From: Alphaproteobacteria bacterium
GTDB taxonomy: Bacteria > Myxococcota_A > UBA796 > GCA-2862545
NCBI GenBank assembly: GCA_020632875.1
Contig: JACKET010000019.1
Location: 1 to 64,000 of the forward strand
DNA length: 64,000 nucleotides
Direction of reading: 5' to 3'
Numbering within the stretch: the first letter of the stretch is position 1; each line of letters opens with the position of its first letter. The notes below the pieces were generated by a model. It made no database searches, was not told the origin of the DNA, and was given only the letters and a program-made list of their open reading frames with translations. Positions 12,761 through 21,226 of this stretch are shown in pieces. The position numbers were made by a program, and so were the translations under genes.

Positions 12761-13588
12761 ATGAAGGTGCTCGTCGGCGTCGATCTCAACGTCCAGGGCC
12801 ACGACTGGCTCCTCGACCGTGCTGCCCGCTTCGCCGGGGCGATCGGCGCGGTCGTCGACCTCGTGTTCGTGGCCAGCACCGCCAGCAAAGAGCACGAAGC
12901 GCTCCTCTCCGGCCTGCTCACGCTGCTCCCCGAAGAGCGCCGCGGCACGACGCGCGTCGAGACCGGCGACCCGGCCGACGCGCTCGTCGCGCTCACCCGC
13001 GAGTACGACGCGCTGATCGTCGGCCCGCGCGAGCCGGCGATGTTCCAGCGCTGGCTGCTCGGCCCGATGGCGGTGCGCGTGCTGCGCCGGTCGGTGTGCC
13101 CCATCCTCGTCCCGCGCGGCGAGCGCCCGCCCACCGACCACCCTCGCCTGCTCGCCGGGCTCGACGTGAACGGCGGTGCGCTCCAGCAGGTGCTCCAGTT
13201 CTCGAAAGACTGGGTGGTCCGCCTCGGCGGCACGCTCGACGGGGTCTACGCCATCCCCGACCACCTGCCGCCCATCGCGAACAAGGCCGTCCGCGAGGGT
13301 GCCGAGCGCGAGTGGATGGCGCGGCACGAGCCCGAGCGCCAGAAGCTCGAAGAGCTGCTCGCCACCGTCGACGAAGCGCACCGCGGGGCCGCGGTCCTCC
13401 GTGCCGGCGAGCCCGAAGACGTGCTGCTCCAGCTCTCGAAAGACTACGACGTGGTGCTGGTGGGCAACCGCGGGCGCCAGGGCATCAGCCGGATCATCAT
13501 GGGCAACGTGGCGAATCACGTGGTGCGCACGGCGCACTGCGACGTGCTCGTGCTGCCCACCGCCGCGTTGCTCGACGAGGTCGACTGA
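12761..13588 (+). CDS. Tandem-domain universal stress protein
   Basis: Two UspA domains in 275 residues (about 1-135 and 140-275). The second keeps the ATP-binding signature G-2x-G-9x-G-N as VGNRGRQGISRIIMGNVANH. In the first this loop is changed to VGPREPAMFQRW, so only the C-terminal domain is expected to bind ATP. Such tandem proteins act in the cytoplasm in stress resistance and energy sensing. The 4-bp gap to glgC suggests control together with carbon storage. Its last base is adjacent to the stop codon of the convergent gene, with no intergenic DNA. Confidence 0.9.
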   Translation: MKVLVGVDLNVQGHDWLLDRAARFAGAIGAVVDLVFVASTASKEHEALLSGLLTLLPEERRGTTRVETGDPADALVALTREYDALIVGPREPAMFQRWLLGPMAVRVLRRSVCPILVPRGERPPTDHPRLLAGLDVNGGALQQVLQFSKDWVVRLGGTLDGVYAIPDHLPPIANKAVREGAEREWMARHEPERQKLEELLATVDEAHRGAAVLRAGEPEDVLLQLSKDYDVVLVGNRGRQGISRIIMGNVANHVVRTAHCDVLVLPTAALLDEVD

Positions 13589-14548
13589 CTACTGCCCCGC
13601 CCCGTGGATGCCCATGGGGATGGCGAAGATGCGGCCCTGGTCGCGGTCGGACACGTAGAGCGTCTCGCGGTCCCAGCCACCGATGCCCGAGCCCCAGCGC
13701 AGGTTCGGGATCCAGCTGCTCGGCAGGTCGGCGACGATGGCGGCGCCGTTGCCCCCGGCCGGCACACGCCAGACGATGCCCTCGATGTACTCGGTGAGGT
13801 AGATGTTCCCGCACGCATCGGCTTCGATCCCGTCGAAGTCGCCGCCCACCGGGCTCTGGGCGTGCACGCGCACGGGCGCCCACGTGTCGGGCCCGGTGCG
13901 GTCGATCGCGTAGACCGTGCCGCCCCCGAAGCTGCCGATGTAGACGGTCTGCTCGTCGGGCGAGAGCACCACGCCGTTCGGTGCGTTCATGCCCGTGCCG
14001 ACCACCACGGATTCGCCGGTCGTCACGTCGACGCGGCGCAGCCGCCCCGCGTTCTGCTCGGCGACGTACACGAAGCCCTCGGAGTCGACGTCCGCGCCGT
14101 TGGGGTACGACATCCCCGACAGCACCGTGTTCTTCGCGCCCGTCGCCACGTCGACCTTCACGAGGCTGTTCGCGCTGACGTTGCAGACGATGAAGTTGCC
14201 GTCGGGCAGGCGGCGCGTGCAGGCGGCCGTTCCCGCGACGTTCGGCGAGATCAGGGTCTGCGTGCCGTCCATCTGGATGGCCACCATGCTGCCGTTCGCG
14301 GCCCGCACGCTGACGGCCGCGCCGTTGAGGTCGAAGTCGAAGTCTTCGGCGTAGGTGAAGCCCGTGAGCGTGTCGAAGGCCGTGGGCAACGGCGGCAACG
14401 TCGAGCAGTCGAGCTCGGGCCCGGTATCGCCAGTCGGCAGGACGGGCTCTTCGGCGGTGTCGCCGGTCTCGACGGGAGGCTCGGTGGGCGGAGGGGGCTC
14501 GGTGGGCGGCGCTTTGCAGGCCGACAGGGCCAGGATGGAGAGCAACAT
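13589..14548 (-). CDS. SMP-30/NHL-type beta-propeller lipoprotein
   Basis: A 319-residue lipoprotein with lipobox ALSAC (Cys11) and a Pro/Thr/Glu-rich stalk to about residue 45. The rest is a six-bladed SMP-30/gluconolactonase-like or NHL-like propeller, with blades marked by PNGADVDSEGFVYVAE, PNGVVLSPDEQTVYIGS and DACGNIYLTE. Such proteins may be lactonases, but most are of unknown specificity. The ATG shares one base with the stop of the upstream gene (TGATG), so the two are translationally coupled. It is the last gene of the TetR-headed run from 19494. Confidence 0.83.
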   Translation of the reverse strand: MLLSILALSACKAPPTEPPPPTEPPVETGDTAEEPVLPTGDTGPELDCSTLPPLPTAFDTLTGFTYAEDFDFDLNGAAVSVRAANGSMVAIQMDGTQTLISPNVAGTAACTRRLPDGNFIVCNVSANSLVKVDVATGAKNTVLSGMSYPNGADVDSEGFVYVAEQNAGRLRRVDVTTGESVVVGTGMNAPNGVVLSPDEQTVYIGSFGGGTVYAIDRTGPDTWAPVRVHAQSPVGGDFDGIEADACGNIYLTEYIEGIVWRVPAGGNGAAIVADLPSSWIPNLRWGSGIGGWDRETLYVSDRDQGRIFAIPMGIHGAGQ

Positions 14549-16452
14549 CAAAAAACTCCGATAGAGCTGGACAATGCATAAGGGGTCGAGCATGCCGGAG
14601 CGGAGCCGGCGTGTCGGACCTCGAGGATCACGACGCGGGCCAGAGGGCCCGTGTTCGTCCATTCTACGCGTTCGCCATCCGATACGCCGAGCGACGTGTC
14701 GAGCTCGACCCACAGGGAGTCGATCAGCCGCACGTCGATGTCGCCGAGCGCGTGCAGGAAGGCCACGTCGGCGACGAGGGTCTCGCCGGGCTGAACGGTG
14801 CCGAGCGCGAAGTGGTCGAGCTCGGCGGCGTCGAGCAGCGCGTCGGCGGTGCCCACGGCCGTGGCGGTCTGCGGCGTGTCGTTCGGCTCGAACGCGTCGT
14901 TCGCACCGCACGCCTGGTGCACGAAGTCGATGGTGTACGGCAGACACGCGCCGAGCGGGTCGGCCTCGACGACGCCCACGGTGAACGTGGCGGACGCCGC
15001 GCCAGGGTTGAGCAGGCCCACGCTCGCCGGGGCTCCCGAGGACACCGCGACGACGGACCCGCTGGGGTCGCGCGCCTCGAGCATCGCTTCGCCGAGCACC
15101 GCGTCGAACGCGAGGGTCGCGGCGGCCTGGCTGTTCGCCGGCACCTCGACCGCGAACCAGTCGGCATCGGCGGCATCCACCGTGAACGTGCCGGGTTCTT
15201 CGGGGCCCGCGGTATCTGCGTCGTCGTCGTCTTCGCGGAGGTCGGGAGTGCAGTCGGGCGTCCGGTCGATCACGTCGAGCGTGTAGGGCCCGCAGTACCC
15301 GGAATCGAGCGAGACCCTCGCGTACACCGTGAAGTCGAACGCCGCGTCGTTCGCCCAGATCGCCGGATTGCCCGTCGCGAGCACGGCCTGCGTGGCGGTC
15401 TGCAGCACCAGATCGACGCCGATCGCGTCGGGGTCGTGCCCCACCGCCACCTCGACGACCTGGCCCGGCGCGACCGAGAGCGAGAACCAGTCGACATCGG
15501 CCGGGTACAGCGCGAGATCCGTGACCGACGTGACATCCGTGGCGGTGTTCAGGGTGTCGTTCGGCTCGGAGGAATCCTCGGTGCAGACGAGCGGCTCGAG
15601 CGTGCTGACCACCTCGTAGGCGTTGCACGACGTGACCGTCGAGGCCCAGAAGAACACCCGCAGGTACACGGTGGTCTCGGCCCCGGAGTCGTTGAAGTAC
15701 GCGACGGACTCGGGCGCTCCGCCGGTGCGGGACGCATCGAGCACGGTGCCGCCGGCGTCCTGCAGCTCGACGTCGATGTCGCCCATGCCCGGATCGTGCA
15801 CGAGGTCGATGCTCAGCAGCTCCTGGTCGGCCACGGTGTACGCGAAGAAGTCCTCGTTGGTCGCGACCAGCAGCTGGCCGGACGACACCGCAGTCGACGC
15901 CATGGCAATCGAGTCGTTCGGCTCGTCGGGGTCGGTCGAGCAGCTCGAGCGCTCGATGGAGTACTGGTAGGTGTTCGACCCGCCCGGCGTGTAGACCCAC
16001 ACGCGCAGGTAGACCGTGGTGTCGGAGCCCGTGTCGTTCAGCCAGCCCACCTGCTCGAGGTCGTTGGTCGACTCCGATTCGTCGAGCAGCGTGCCGCTCG
16101 CGTCGAGCAGGCGCACGTCGAGGTCGCCGAGCGCGTGCTCGAAGACCACCGACACGTCGATCTGCTCCCCCGCGGCCACCTCGATCGACCAGAAGTCGTC
16201 GAAGTCGTCGCAGACCACGAGCCCGATTCCGCCGGCCCCCGGGAGCGCGCTCCCGAGGTCGTCGTTCGGCTCGAGCGCGTCGTCCGCGCACCCCTCGGTG
16301 TCGGTGTCGACATCCGAATCGGTGTCGGCGTCTGCGTCGGTGTCGGCATCCGTGTCGGTGTCGGCATCCGCGTCGGCTTCGACCGGCGGGGTGGGCGCGG
16401 CGGGCTTGCACGCCGTCGCGCCGATCAGGAACAGCGGAACGAGACCCCGCAT
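14548..16452 (-). CDS. EPND-repeat (PPC-like) multidomain surface lipoprotein
   Basis: A 634-residue lipoprotein (lipobox ATAC, Cys15) with an Asp/Thr/Ser/Ala stalk of about 35 residues and almost no positive charge. Five domains of about 110-120 residues follow, four opening with an EPND motif (ALEPND, PDEPND, SSEPND, AFEPND). One has the degenerate REDDDD. Each has paired Cys residues and a D-x-D-V/A-E-L-x-D strand. This matches bacterial pre-peptidase C-terminal (PPC)-type beta domains, usually secreted and carbohydrate- or matrix-associated. It starts 8 bp after the similar gene at 16461-18092 and is probably its diverged paralogue. Confidence 0.85.
   Translation of the reverse strand: MRGLVPLFLIGATACKPAAPTPPVEADADADTDTDADTDADADTDSDVDTDTEGCADDALEPNDDLGSALPGAGGIGLVVCDDFDDFWSIEVAAGEQIDVSVVFEHALGDLDVRLLDASGTLLDESESTNDLEQVGWLNDTGSDTTVYLRVWVYTPGGSNTYQYSIERSSCSTDPDEPNDSIAMASTAVSSGQLLVATNEDFFAYTVADQELLSIDLVHDPGMGDIDVELQDAGGTVLDASRTGGAPESVAYFNDSGAETTVYLRVFFWASTVTSCNAYEVVSTLEPLVCTEDSSEPNDTLNTATDVTSVTDLALYPADVDWFSLSVAPGQVVEVAVGHDPDAIGVDLVLQTATQAVLATGNPAIWANDAAFDFTVYARVSLDSGYCGPYTLDVIDRTPDCTPDLREDDDDADTAGPEEPGTFTVDAADADWFAVEVPANSQAAATLAFDAVLGEAMLEARDPSGSVVAVSSGAPASVGLLNPGAASATFTVGVVEADPLGACLPYTIDFVHQACGANDAFEPNDTPQTATAVGTADALLDAAELDHFALGTVQPGETLVADVAFLHALGDIDVRLIDSLWVELDTSLGVSDGERVEWTNTGPLARVVILEVRHAGSAPACSTPYALSSSIGVF
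16291..16383 (-). repeat. Tandem codon repeat encoding an Asp-rich stalk
   Basis: Near-tandem hexamers of the GTCGGC/GTCGGT/ATCCGC type, on the strand opposite the gene, encode about 30 residues of alternating Asp with Ala, Thr or Ser just after the lipidated Cys. The same pattern occurs at 17915-18020 and 32744-32872. It probably serves as an acidic spacer holding the folded domains away from the membrane, and could change in length by slippage. Confidence 0.85.
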
Positions 16453-16460
16453 CCGCGACC

Positions 16461-18092
16461 TCAGGGCGTGATGGTCGTCTCGATGGAGTACGGCGTCGAG
16501 CAGGTGTCGGCGACGTTGTTCCAGAAGAACACGTGCAGGAAGACATCCTGATCCGCGGCGGTGGCGTTCGTGTAGTTGATGGTCTCGACGGGCGACACCG
16601 TTCCGCTGGCGGCGAGCACCTGACCGTTGCCGTCGAGGAGCTCGGTGTCGATGTCGGCGTTGCCACTGAACATCAGGATGTTGTCGATGGTGCCGGCCGG
16701 GGGGACGGTGCCGAGCGCGAACCAGTCGTCGTTGCCGACGTTCAGGAACAGGTCGTCGGCGTTCGAGACCGCCGAGGCGCTCACGATGTCGTCGTTCGGC
16801 TCGTTGCCGTCTTCGTTGATGCAGGGGACGGTGGTGAGATCGAGGTCGTAGGCCCCACAGACGCCGGGCCCGTTCTCGTCGGCGCGCACGGCGACGTACA
16901 CGGTCTCGGCGACCGCGCCGGCGTTCGCGTAGAGCGTGGGGTTCGTGGTGCCCACGACATCCAGGTTCGAGTTGCGGACCTCGAGGGTGACGCCGACCTC
17001 GAGCGGGTCGACGATCGCCTCGATGCGGAGCTGCTCGCCCGCCGGCGCCTGGACCTGCCACCAGTCGGGGTTGCCGATCACGATGCCGAGACCGAGCTCG
17101 CCCGCGCTGGCGACGCTCTGCACGAGCGTGTCGTTCGGCTCGTGGGCGTCTTCGTTGCACACGACCGGGGTGGTCGACCCGCCGATGTCGTAGCTCATGC
17201 AGCCGACGGTGCCGAGCGGGCTCGGGAAGACCCGCGCGTACACGGTGACCTCGGCGCCCGTGGAGTTGTAGTAGAGCAGCCGCTCGTCGTCGTCGCCGGA
17301 GTTGGCCGTGGCGAGGACGGTGCCGTTCGCATCGACGAGCTCGGCATCGAGGTCGCCCACGGCGTTCGAGAACAGGACCTGGACCTCGAGCGCGTCGCCA
17401 GCGGGGACGATGTACTCGAACACGTCGACGTCGGCGTCGAGCATGGTGAGGCCGGTCTGGTTGCCGTCGGTCGTGGCGGAGGCGATGTCGTCGTTCGGCT
17501 CGAGCGAGTCGGCCCCGCAGGGGGTGAGCGTCGACGTGAACGCGTACTCGGTCTCGGCGGTGGTGAGCCAGAGGTACAGGTTGGCGTTCACGATCGCGTT
17601 CGCGCCGGTGCCGTTGTACCACTGCACCTGCTCGGAATCGCCCATGCCCCAGGAGATGTCGAGCGTGGCGGTGTTGTTCTCGTCGAGAAGGTCGACGTCG
17701 ATGTTGCCCACGCTGCTGTCGAACGTGACGTCGACCGTGAGGATCTGGCCGTCGGGCACGTCGAACGCCCACATGTCGTTCGAGGACGCGCAGACGATCA
17801 GCGCGGAGCCGCTGGCCATCGACATCGCGGTGGTGACGTCGTCGTTCGGCTCGAAGGCGTCGTCGTTGCAGGGCGGAGCCGCGCTGCCACCGCTGCCGCC
17901 GGTCTGCTGCCAGGACGTGTCGGTGTCTGCATCGGCGTCGGTGTCGGCATCCGAATCCGTGTCTGCATCCGTGTCGGAGTCCGCGTCGGCGTCCGCGTCC
18001 GTGTCCGTGTCCGTCTCGACAGGCGTGGGCTCGGGCTTCTTGCAGGAGCCGAGGAACAGGATGGCGAGGGCGAGCCCCGACGACAGACGCAT
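16461..18092 (-). CDS. EPND-repeat (PPC-like) multidomain surface lipoprotein
   Basis: A 543-residue lipoprotein with lipobox LGSC (Cys17) and an acidic stalk of about 40 residues, encoded by tandem hexamers. Four domains of about 110 residues follow, each opening with EPND (AFEPND, SLEPND, AHEPND, GNEPND) and ending in a Cys-containing strand. The organisation is the same as in the downstream gene, which has five domains. PPC-type domains are found on exported hydrolases and surface proteins; here no catalytic domain is attached, so an adhesin-like or structural role is plausible but not shown. It is 36 bp downstream of the unknown gene at 18129-18794. Confidence 0.85.
   Translation of the reverse strand: MRLSSGLALAILFLGSCKKPEPTPVETDTDTDADADADSDTDADTDSDADTDADADTDTSWQQTGGSGGSAAPPCNDDAFEPNDDVTTAMSMASGSALIVCASSNDMWAFDVPDGQILTVDVTFDSSVGNIDVDLLDENNTATLDISWGMGDSEQVQWYNGTGANAIVNANLYLWLTTAETEYAFTSTLTPCGADSLEPNDDIASATTDGNQTGLTMLDADVDVFEYIVPAGDALEVQVLFSNAVGDLDAELVDANGTVLATANSGDDDERLLYYNSTGAEVTVYARVFPSPLGTVGCMSYDIGGSTTPVVCNEDAHEPNDTLVQSVASAGELGLGIVIGNPDWWQVQAPAGEQLRIEAIVDPLEVGVTLEVRNSNLDVVGTTNPTLYANAGAVAETVYVAVRADENGPGVCGAYDLDLTTVPCINEDGNEPNDDIVSASAVSNADDLFLNVGNDDWFALGTVPPAGTIDNILMFSGNADIDTELLDGNGQVLAASGTVSPVETINYTNATAADQDVFLHVFFWNNVADTCSTPYSIETTITP
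17915..18020 (-). repeat. Tandem codon repeat encoding an Asp-rich stalk
   Basis: Hexamer-based repeats encode the Asp-Thr-Ala-Ser stalk of the lipoprotein at 16461-18092, directly after KKPEPTPVE. It is the same class as the tracts at 16291-16383 and 32744-32872. Confidence 0.85.
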
Positions 18093-18128
18093 GGAACCTC
18101 CAGGGCGGTGACCCGCCGACTCCCCGTT

Positions 18129-18794
18129 CTACCCGATCGACGCGTAGTTGGCTTCGAGAACGAGCCCCACGTCTTCGTCGAGGATCTCTTGTGAGATGGG
18201 CTCCTGCCACGTGCCGAAGCCCGTCACGCCGAATGGCGTGGAGAAGATGCGGCCGAGCTCGACGCTCGGGGGCGAGCCCACCGGCATCTTCACGGACACG
18301 CTGTAGAACACGACGAACCCGTAGTCCTTGCAGTGGCGCTGGACCTTCATCGAGAGGTCGAGGTTCAGCGGCTGAAGGGCCCAGGGCAGGTGCGCCCCGC
18401 CATCGCCGAGCATCTTCCGCATGGTCTGGGCGATGCGCTTGTTGGCGGGCATGTACGAAAGGCGGCTGTCACGCAGCTTGTCGGCGACCAGATCGTTGTC
18501 GGGCGCGTCGAGCATCTTCACGAGCCGCTGCCCGAAGCGCCGCCCCTGCTCCTCGACCTCGGGCGGCAGCTGCGCGCGGGTGCTCGCACCGTCGATCACG
18601 TCGGGTGCGTCGGGCTCGGCGACGAGGTTCCGCACGACCCCGAACATCCGGTGGATCGTGCCGAGCATGGGGTGCTCGACCGTCATCGCGAGATCCGGCT
18701 CGACCACGCAGCCCGCGAGCTCGAGCGCTGCGCGCGCCGAAGCCCCGTCCCTGCACAGCACGTCCGTCAGAGCCACGCGCTCGGTCGTCGACAT
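18129..18794 (-). CDS. Hypothetical protein, 221 residues
   Basis: A soluble protein with no signal peptide and no motif I recognise. The first 60 residues contain a short Cys-containing segment (TDVLCRDGASARAALELAGC). The middle is helical and charged, with two Met-rich stretches (QTMRKMLGDGG, NLDLSMKVQRHC). The C-terminal third looks like beta strands. It lies 40 bp downstream of the TetR gene and 36 bp upstream of the EPND lipoprotein genes, all on the same strand, so it may be part of that regulated unit. Confidence 0.72.
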   Translation of the reverse strand: MSTTERVALTDVLCRDGASARAALELAGCVVEPDLAMTVEHPMLGTIHRMFGVVRNLVAEPDAPDVIDGASTRAQLPPEVEEQGRRFGQRLVKMLDAPDNDLVADKLRDSRLSYMPANKRIAQTMRKMLGDGGAHLPWALQPLNLDLSMKVQRHCKDYGFVVFYSVSVKMPVGSPPSVELGRIFSTPFGVTGFGTWQEPISQEILDEDVGLVLEANYASIG

Positions 18795-18834
18795 CGTTCC
18801 TCCCCGGGCCCGCAGCTTAGCAGCGCCCGTGCTG

Positions 18835-19494
18835 TCACGCCCCCGCGGGCTTCACGCCGAGGTAGGCCTTGATCGCGTCGGAGAGCTCGCGCACCAGCAC
18901 CTCCTCCGTGATCTCGTTGCCCGTCGGCGCTTCGCCGTGGAACAGCGCGACCTGGTCGAGCATCGAGAACATCATCCGGTGCAGGAACTCGGCGGCGAGG
19001 CGGGGGTCGGGGTGGGTGTACTCGGCCCGGCGCGCGACGAGCAGCTCTTCGAAGGCGTCGACCACGGCCCCCGACAGCTGCTTCGACAGGTTGCGGATGT
19101 CGGGGTCGGACTCGACGAGATGCATGGCGAAACGCCGCAGACCCGGGCGCAGCAGGTAGTCGTGCGCGGTGAACCCGATGAGCGCGTCGATGACGGACGC
19201 CAGGTCGTGGCCATCCCATTGCGACGGATCGAAGTTGCTCTTCACCGTGGCGAGGGACTGGTTGCGGAACCGCTGGTACAGCGTTCGGGCGAGGGCCTGT
19301 TTGTCGGGGAAGCGGTGGTAGAACGCGCCGACGCTCGACCCGGCCTCCTTCGCGATCGCCGAGACGCCCGCCGACTGCAGCGGTTGGACCTCGAGAATCC
19401 GCTCTGCCGCATCGAGGAGGGACTCGAGAGTACGCTCGGATCGCTCCTGGAGCGGCGCTTTGATCCATCTGAGTTGCGGAGTGGTCGCGCTCAT
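18835..19494 (-). CDS. TetR/AcrR-family transcriptional regulator
   Basis: A 219-residue TetR-family protein. The helix-turn-helix lies at about residues 25-65: LLDAAERILE, then GVSAIAKEAGSSVGAFYHRF and the typical DKQAL. The all-helical remainder is the ligand and dimer domain, with no ligand clue. It is divergent from the exported protein at 19531 across a 36-bp gap that holds a 16-bp near-palindrome, a likely operator. The following minus-strand genes (unknown protein, two EPND lipoproteins, propeller lipoprotein) may be in the same transcript and so under its control. Confidence 0.92.
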   Translation of the reverse strand: MSATTPQLRWIKAPLQERSERTLESLLDAAERILEVQPLQSAGVSAIAKEAGSSVGAFYHRFPDKQALARTLYQRFRNQSLATVKSNFDPSQWDGHDLASVIDALIGFTAHDYLLRPGLRRFAMHLVESDPDIRNLSKQLSGAVVDAFEELLVARRAEYTHPDPRLAAEFLHRMMFSMLDQVALFHGEAPTGNEITEEVLVRELSDAIKAYLGVKPAGA

Positions 19495-19504
19495 ATTAAA
19501 CCCG

Positions 19505-19520
19505 AATCAGAATTCTGGTT
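19505..19520. promoter_or_regulatory. Candidate TetR operator in a divergent gap
   Basis: AATCAGAATTCTGGTT is a 16-bp palindrome with one mismatched pair and a perfect 10-bp core, CAGAATTCTG. It is AT-rich against a very GC-rich background and sits between the TetR start codon (19494) and the start of the exported protein (19531). TetR proteins usually bind such a site to repress themselves and the divergent gene. Confidence 0.5.
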
Positions 19521-19530
19521 CTGGTTTCCC

Positions 19531-20004
19531 ATGACTTCCCTCGCCCTCCTGTTCCTCGTCCTCACGCCGGCCTTCGCGCAGGGCCAGCCCGTGTACGTCC
19601 CCACCCCCGAGCGCGTCGCGGTGCAGAGCACCGAGCGCTGGGAGCTGCTCGCCCAGGCTGGTCGATACGACGAGCTGGCGGCGCTTTCCCGGGATGTGGT
19701 GCTCACGCGGCGGCTCTCCGAGCTGAAGTCTGCGCAGTTCATGCAGCAGCGGCTCCACGCACAGTACCAGCCGCGGCACCCCCGTCGGGATGCGATCGAC
19801 GACCGCGTCCGCCTGCTCGAAGGCGCCGTGGCCGAAGCCGCGCTCGATCTCATCGCGCGCGAGCAGGCCCGCCAGGCGCAGATGGCGGCCAACGTCACGC
19901 CGACCCAGGCGCCCGTGGGCATGGCACCCTGGCCGGCTCAGTCCGGCGTGTCCCAGGGCGAGCCCTCCGGGGCGGGTGCCGGGGCGGGCGCGGGCGCATT
20001 CTGA
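19531..20004 (+). CDS. Exported hypothetical protein
   Basis: A 157-residue protein with a Sec signal peptide (LALLFLVLTPAFA, cleavage probably after residue 16). The mature part is helical and charged (residues 40-120), and the tail ends in a Gly-Ala repeat. There is no family match I can name. It is divergent from the TetR gene and probably controlled by it through the palindrome at 19505-19520. Its last 67 bp overlap the 3' end of the minus-strand gene at 19938-21119. The overlap encodes Gly-Ala repeats on one strand and Ala-Pro repeats on the other. Confidence 0.75.
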   Translation: MTSLALLFLVLTPAFAQGQPVYVPTPERVAVQSTERWELLAQAGRYDELAALSRDVVLTRRLSELKSAQFMQQRLHAQYQPRHPRRDAIDDRVRLLEGAVAEAALDLIAREQARQAQMAANVTPTQAPVGMAPWPAQSGVSQGEPSGAGAGAGAGAF

Positions 20005-21119
20005 TCGATCGCGCCCCACGGTGAGCTGGGCTCGGGAGCGGGCTTCGGCGCGGGGCGCGTCAGCGGGCCGGGCTGCGGCGCGGGCACCGGCTTCGGGCGC
20101 GTCATCGGCTTCGGGCGCGCGACAGGCTTCGGCTTCGGGCGCGCGACGGGCTTCGCCGTGGGAGCCACGGGCGCGGGCGCGGGGGCGATCGGCTCCGGCT
20201 CGACCGGCTCCGGCTCGGCGACGGGCTCGGGAGCCGCTTCGGGCTCGGGGACGGGCGCAACGGCGGGCTCGATCTCGGGCTCGGGGACCAGGACCGGCTC
20301 GGGGCGCATCCCGGAGGCCGCCACCGCCGTGGAGTCGCCCGCCGCGGCGAGGATCCCGCGCAGGGCGGTGAATCCGCCGGCGCACAGGCCGAGGAACACG
20401 ATGACCACGGCCACGCCGACCATCCCGAGCACCATCGTGCGGTCGCTGCGGGGTCGGTAGTCGAGCTCCTCGCTCCAGTCGTCGGGGTCGGCATCGCCGT
20501 CGAAGTCGGTGCGGAGGCCGGGATCGTCGAGGTCGAAGCCCAGGCTGTCGCCCACGGTGCCGATCCCGAGACCCGCGTCGCCGGGAGCGTCGTCTGCGGG
20601 GGCATCGTCTGCGGGGGCATCGTCTGCACCGTCTCGGGCGTCGTCTGGCGCTGCGGCGGCGGGACGCGCGGCTTCGGCGGCCGCGTGGGCTTCGGACCCG
20701 AGGTCGAGCGGCTCGGGAGCGGGAGGCTCGGCCGGTGCTGCGGCCTCGGCTGCGAGAGGCGCCGACAGGGGGACCTCGGGGCCATCGTCGAGCCACGCGA
20801 GATCGCTCGGCCCCAGCCGCTCGGCCTGCACCGGACCCCCGCGCGGGCGCGGCAGCTCGAACGGAATCGTGGGGTCCGTGGCATCGGCGGATTCCCGCCC
20901 GACCGGACGGAGGAGGTCTGCGTCGGCGAAGCCCGGATCGACGGGTGCCACCAACCGCGGCGGAGGCGGAGGCGACGTGGGATCGTCGGCCGGCGGGAGC
21001 GGCGGGACCTCGGGCACGTCGAGATCGACGGGCGCCAGCGTGGGGCTCGCCTTCCGCTCTTCGGCGGGCTCGAGCGAGGCCTTCAGCTTGCGAGGTTCCG
21101 GCGCGTCGTACGGATTCAT
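19938..21119 (-). CDS. Single-pass membrane protein with Pro/Ala-rich flanks
   Basis: A 393-residue bitopic protein. Residues of about 1-225 are Pro-, Ala- and Asp-rich and disordered. One membrane helix (MVLGMVGVAVVIVFLGLCAG) lies near 229-250. The C-terminal 140 residues are Pro-Glu-Pro and then Lys-Pro repeats (VARPKPKPVARPKP). A long cytoplasmic N-terminus and a Pro-Lys-rich periplasmic tail recall TonB-like or other envelope-spanning linkers, but no TonB C-terminal domain is present. The function is unknown. It overlaps the convergent gene at 19531-20004 by 67 bp. Confidence 0.75.
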   Translation of the reverse strand: MNPYDAPEPRKLKASLEPAEERKASPTLAPVDLDVPEVPPLPPADDPTSPPPPPRLVAPVDPGFADADLLRPVGRESADATDPTIPFELPRPRGGPVQAERLGPSDLAWLDDGPEVPLSAPLAAEAAAPAEPPAPEPLDLGSEAHAAAEAARPAAAAPDDARDGADDAPADDAPADDAPGDAGLGIGTVGDSLGFDLDDPGLRTDFDGDADPDDWSEELDYRPRSDRTMVLGMVGVAVVIVFLGLCAGGFTALRGILAAAGDSTAVAASGMRPEPVLVPEPEIEPAVAPVPEPEAAPEPVAEPEPVEPEPIAPAPAPVAPTAKPVARPKPKPVARPKPMTRPKPVPAPQPGPLTRPAPKPAPEPSSPWGAIDQNAPAPAPAPAPEGSPWDTPD

Positions 21120-21226
21120 GCCGCGAGAACGTAACCGGGCCCGGCACGACCTTTGGTCAGGGCCTTGTCACAGCGCGCGCCCGACCCACGTGGGACCGGG
21201 CGCACCCTCTTCGCGCCACGAGCGCG

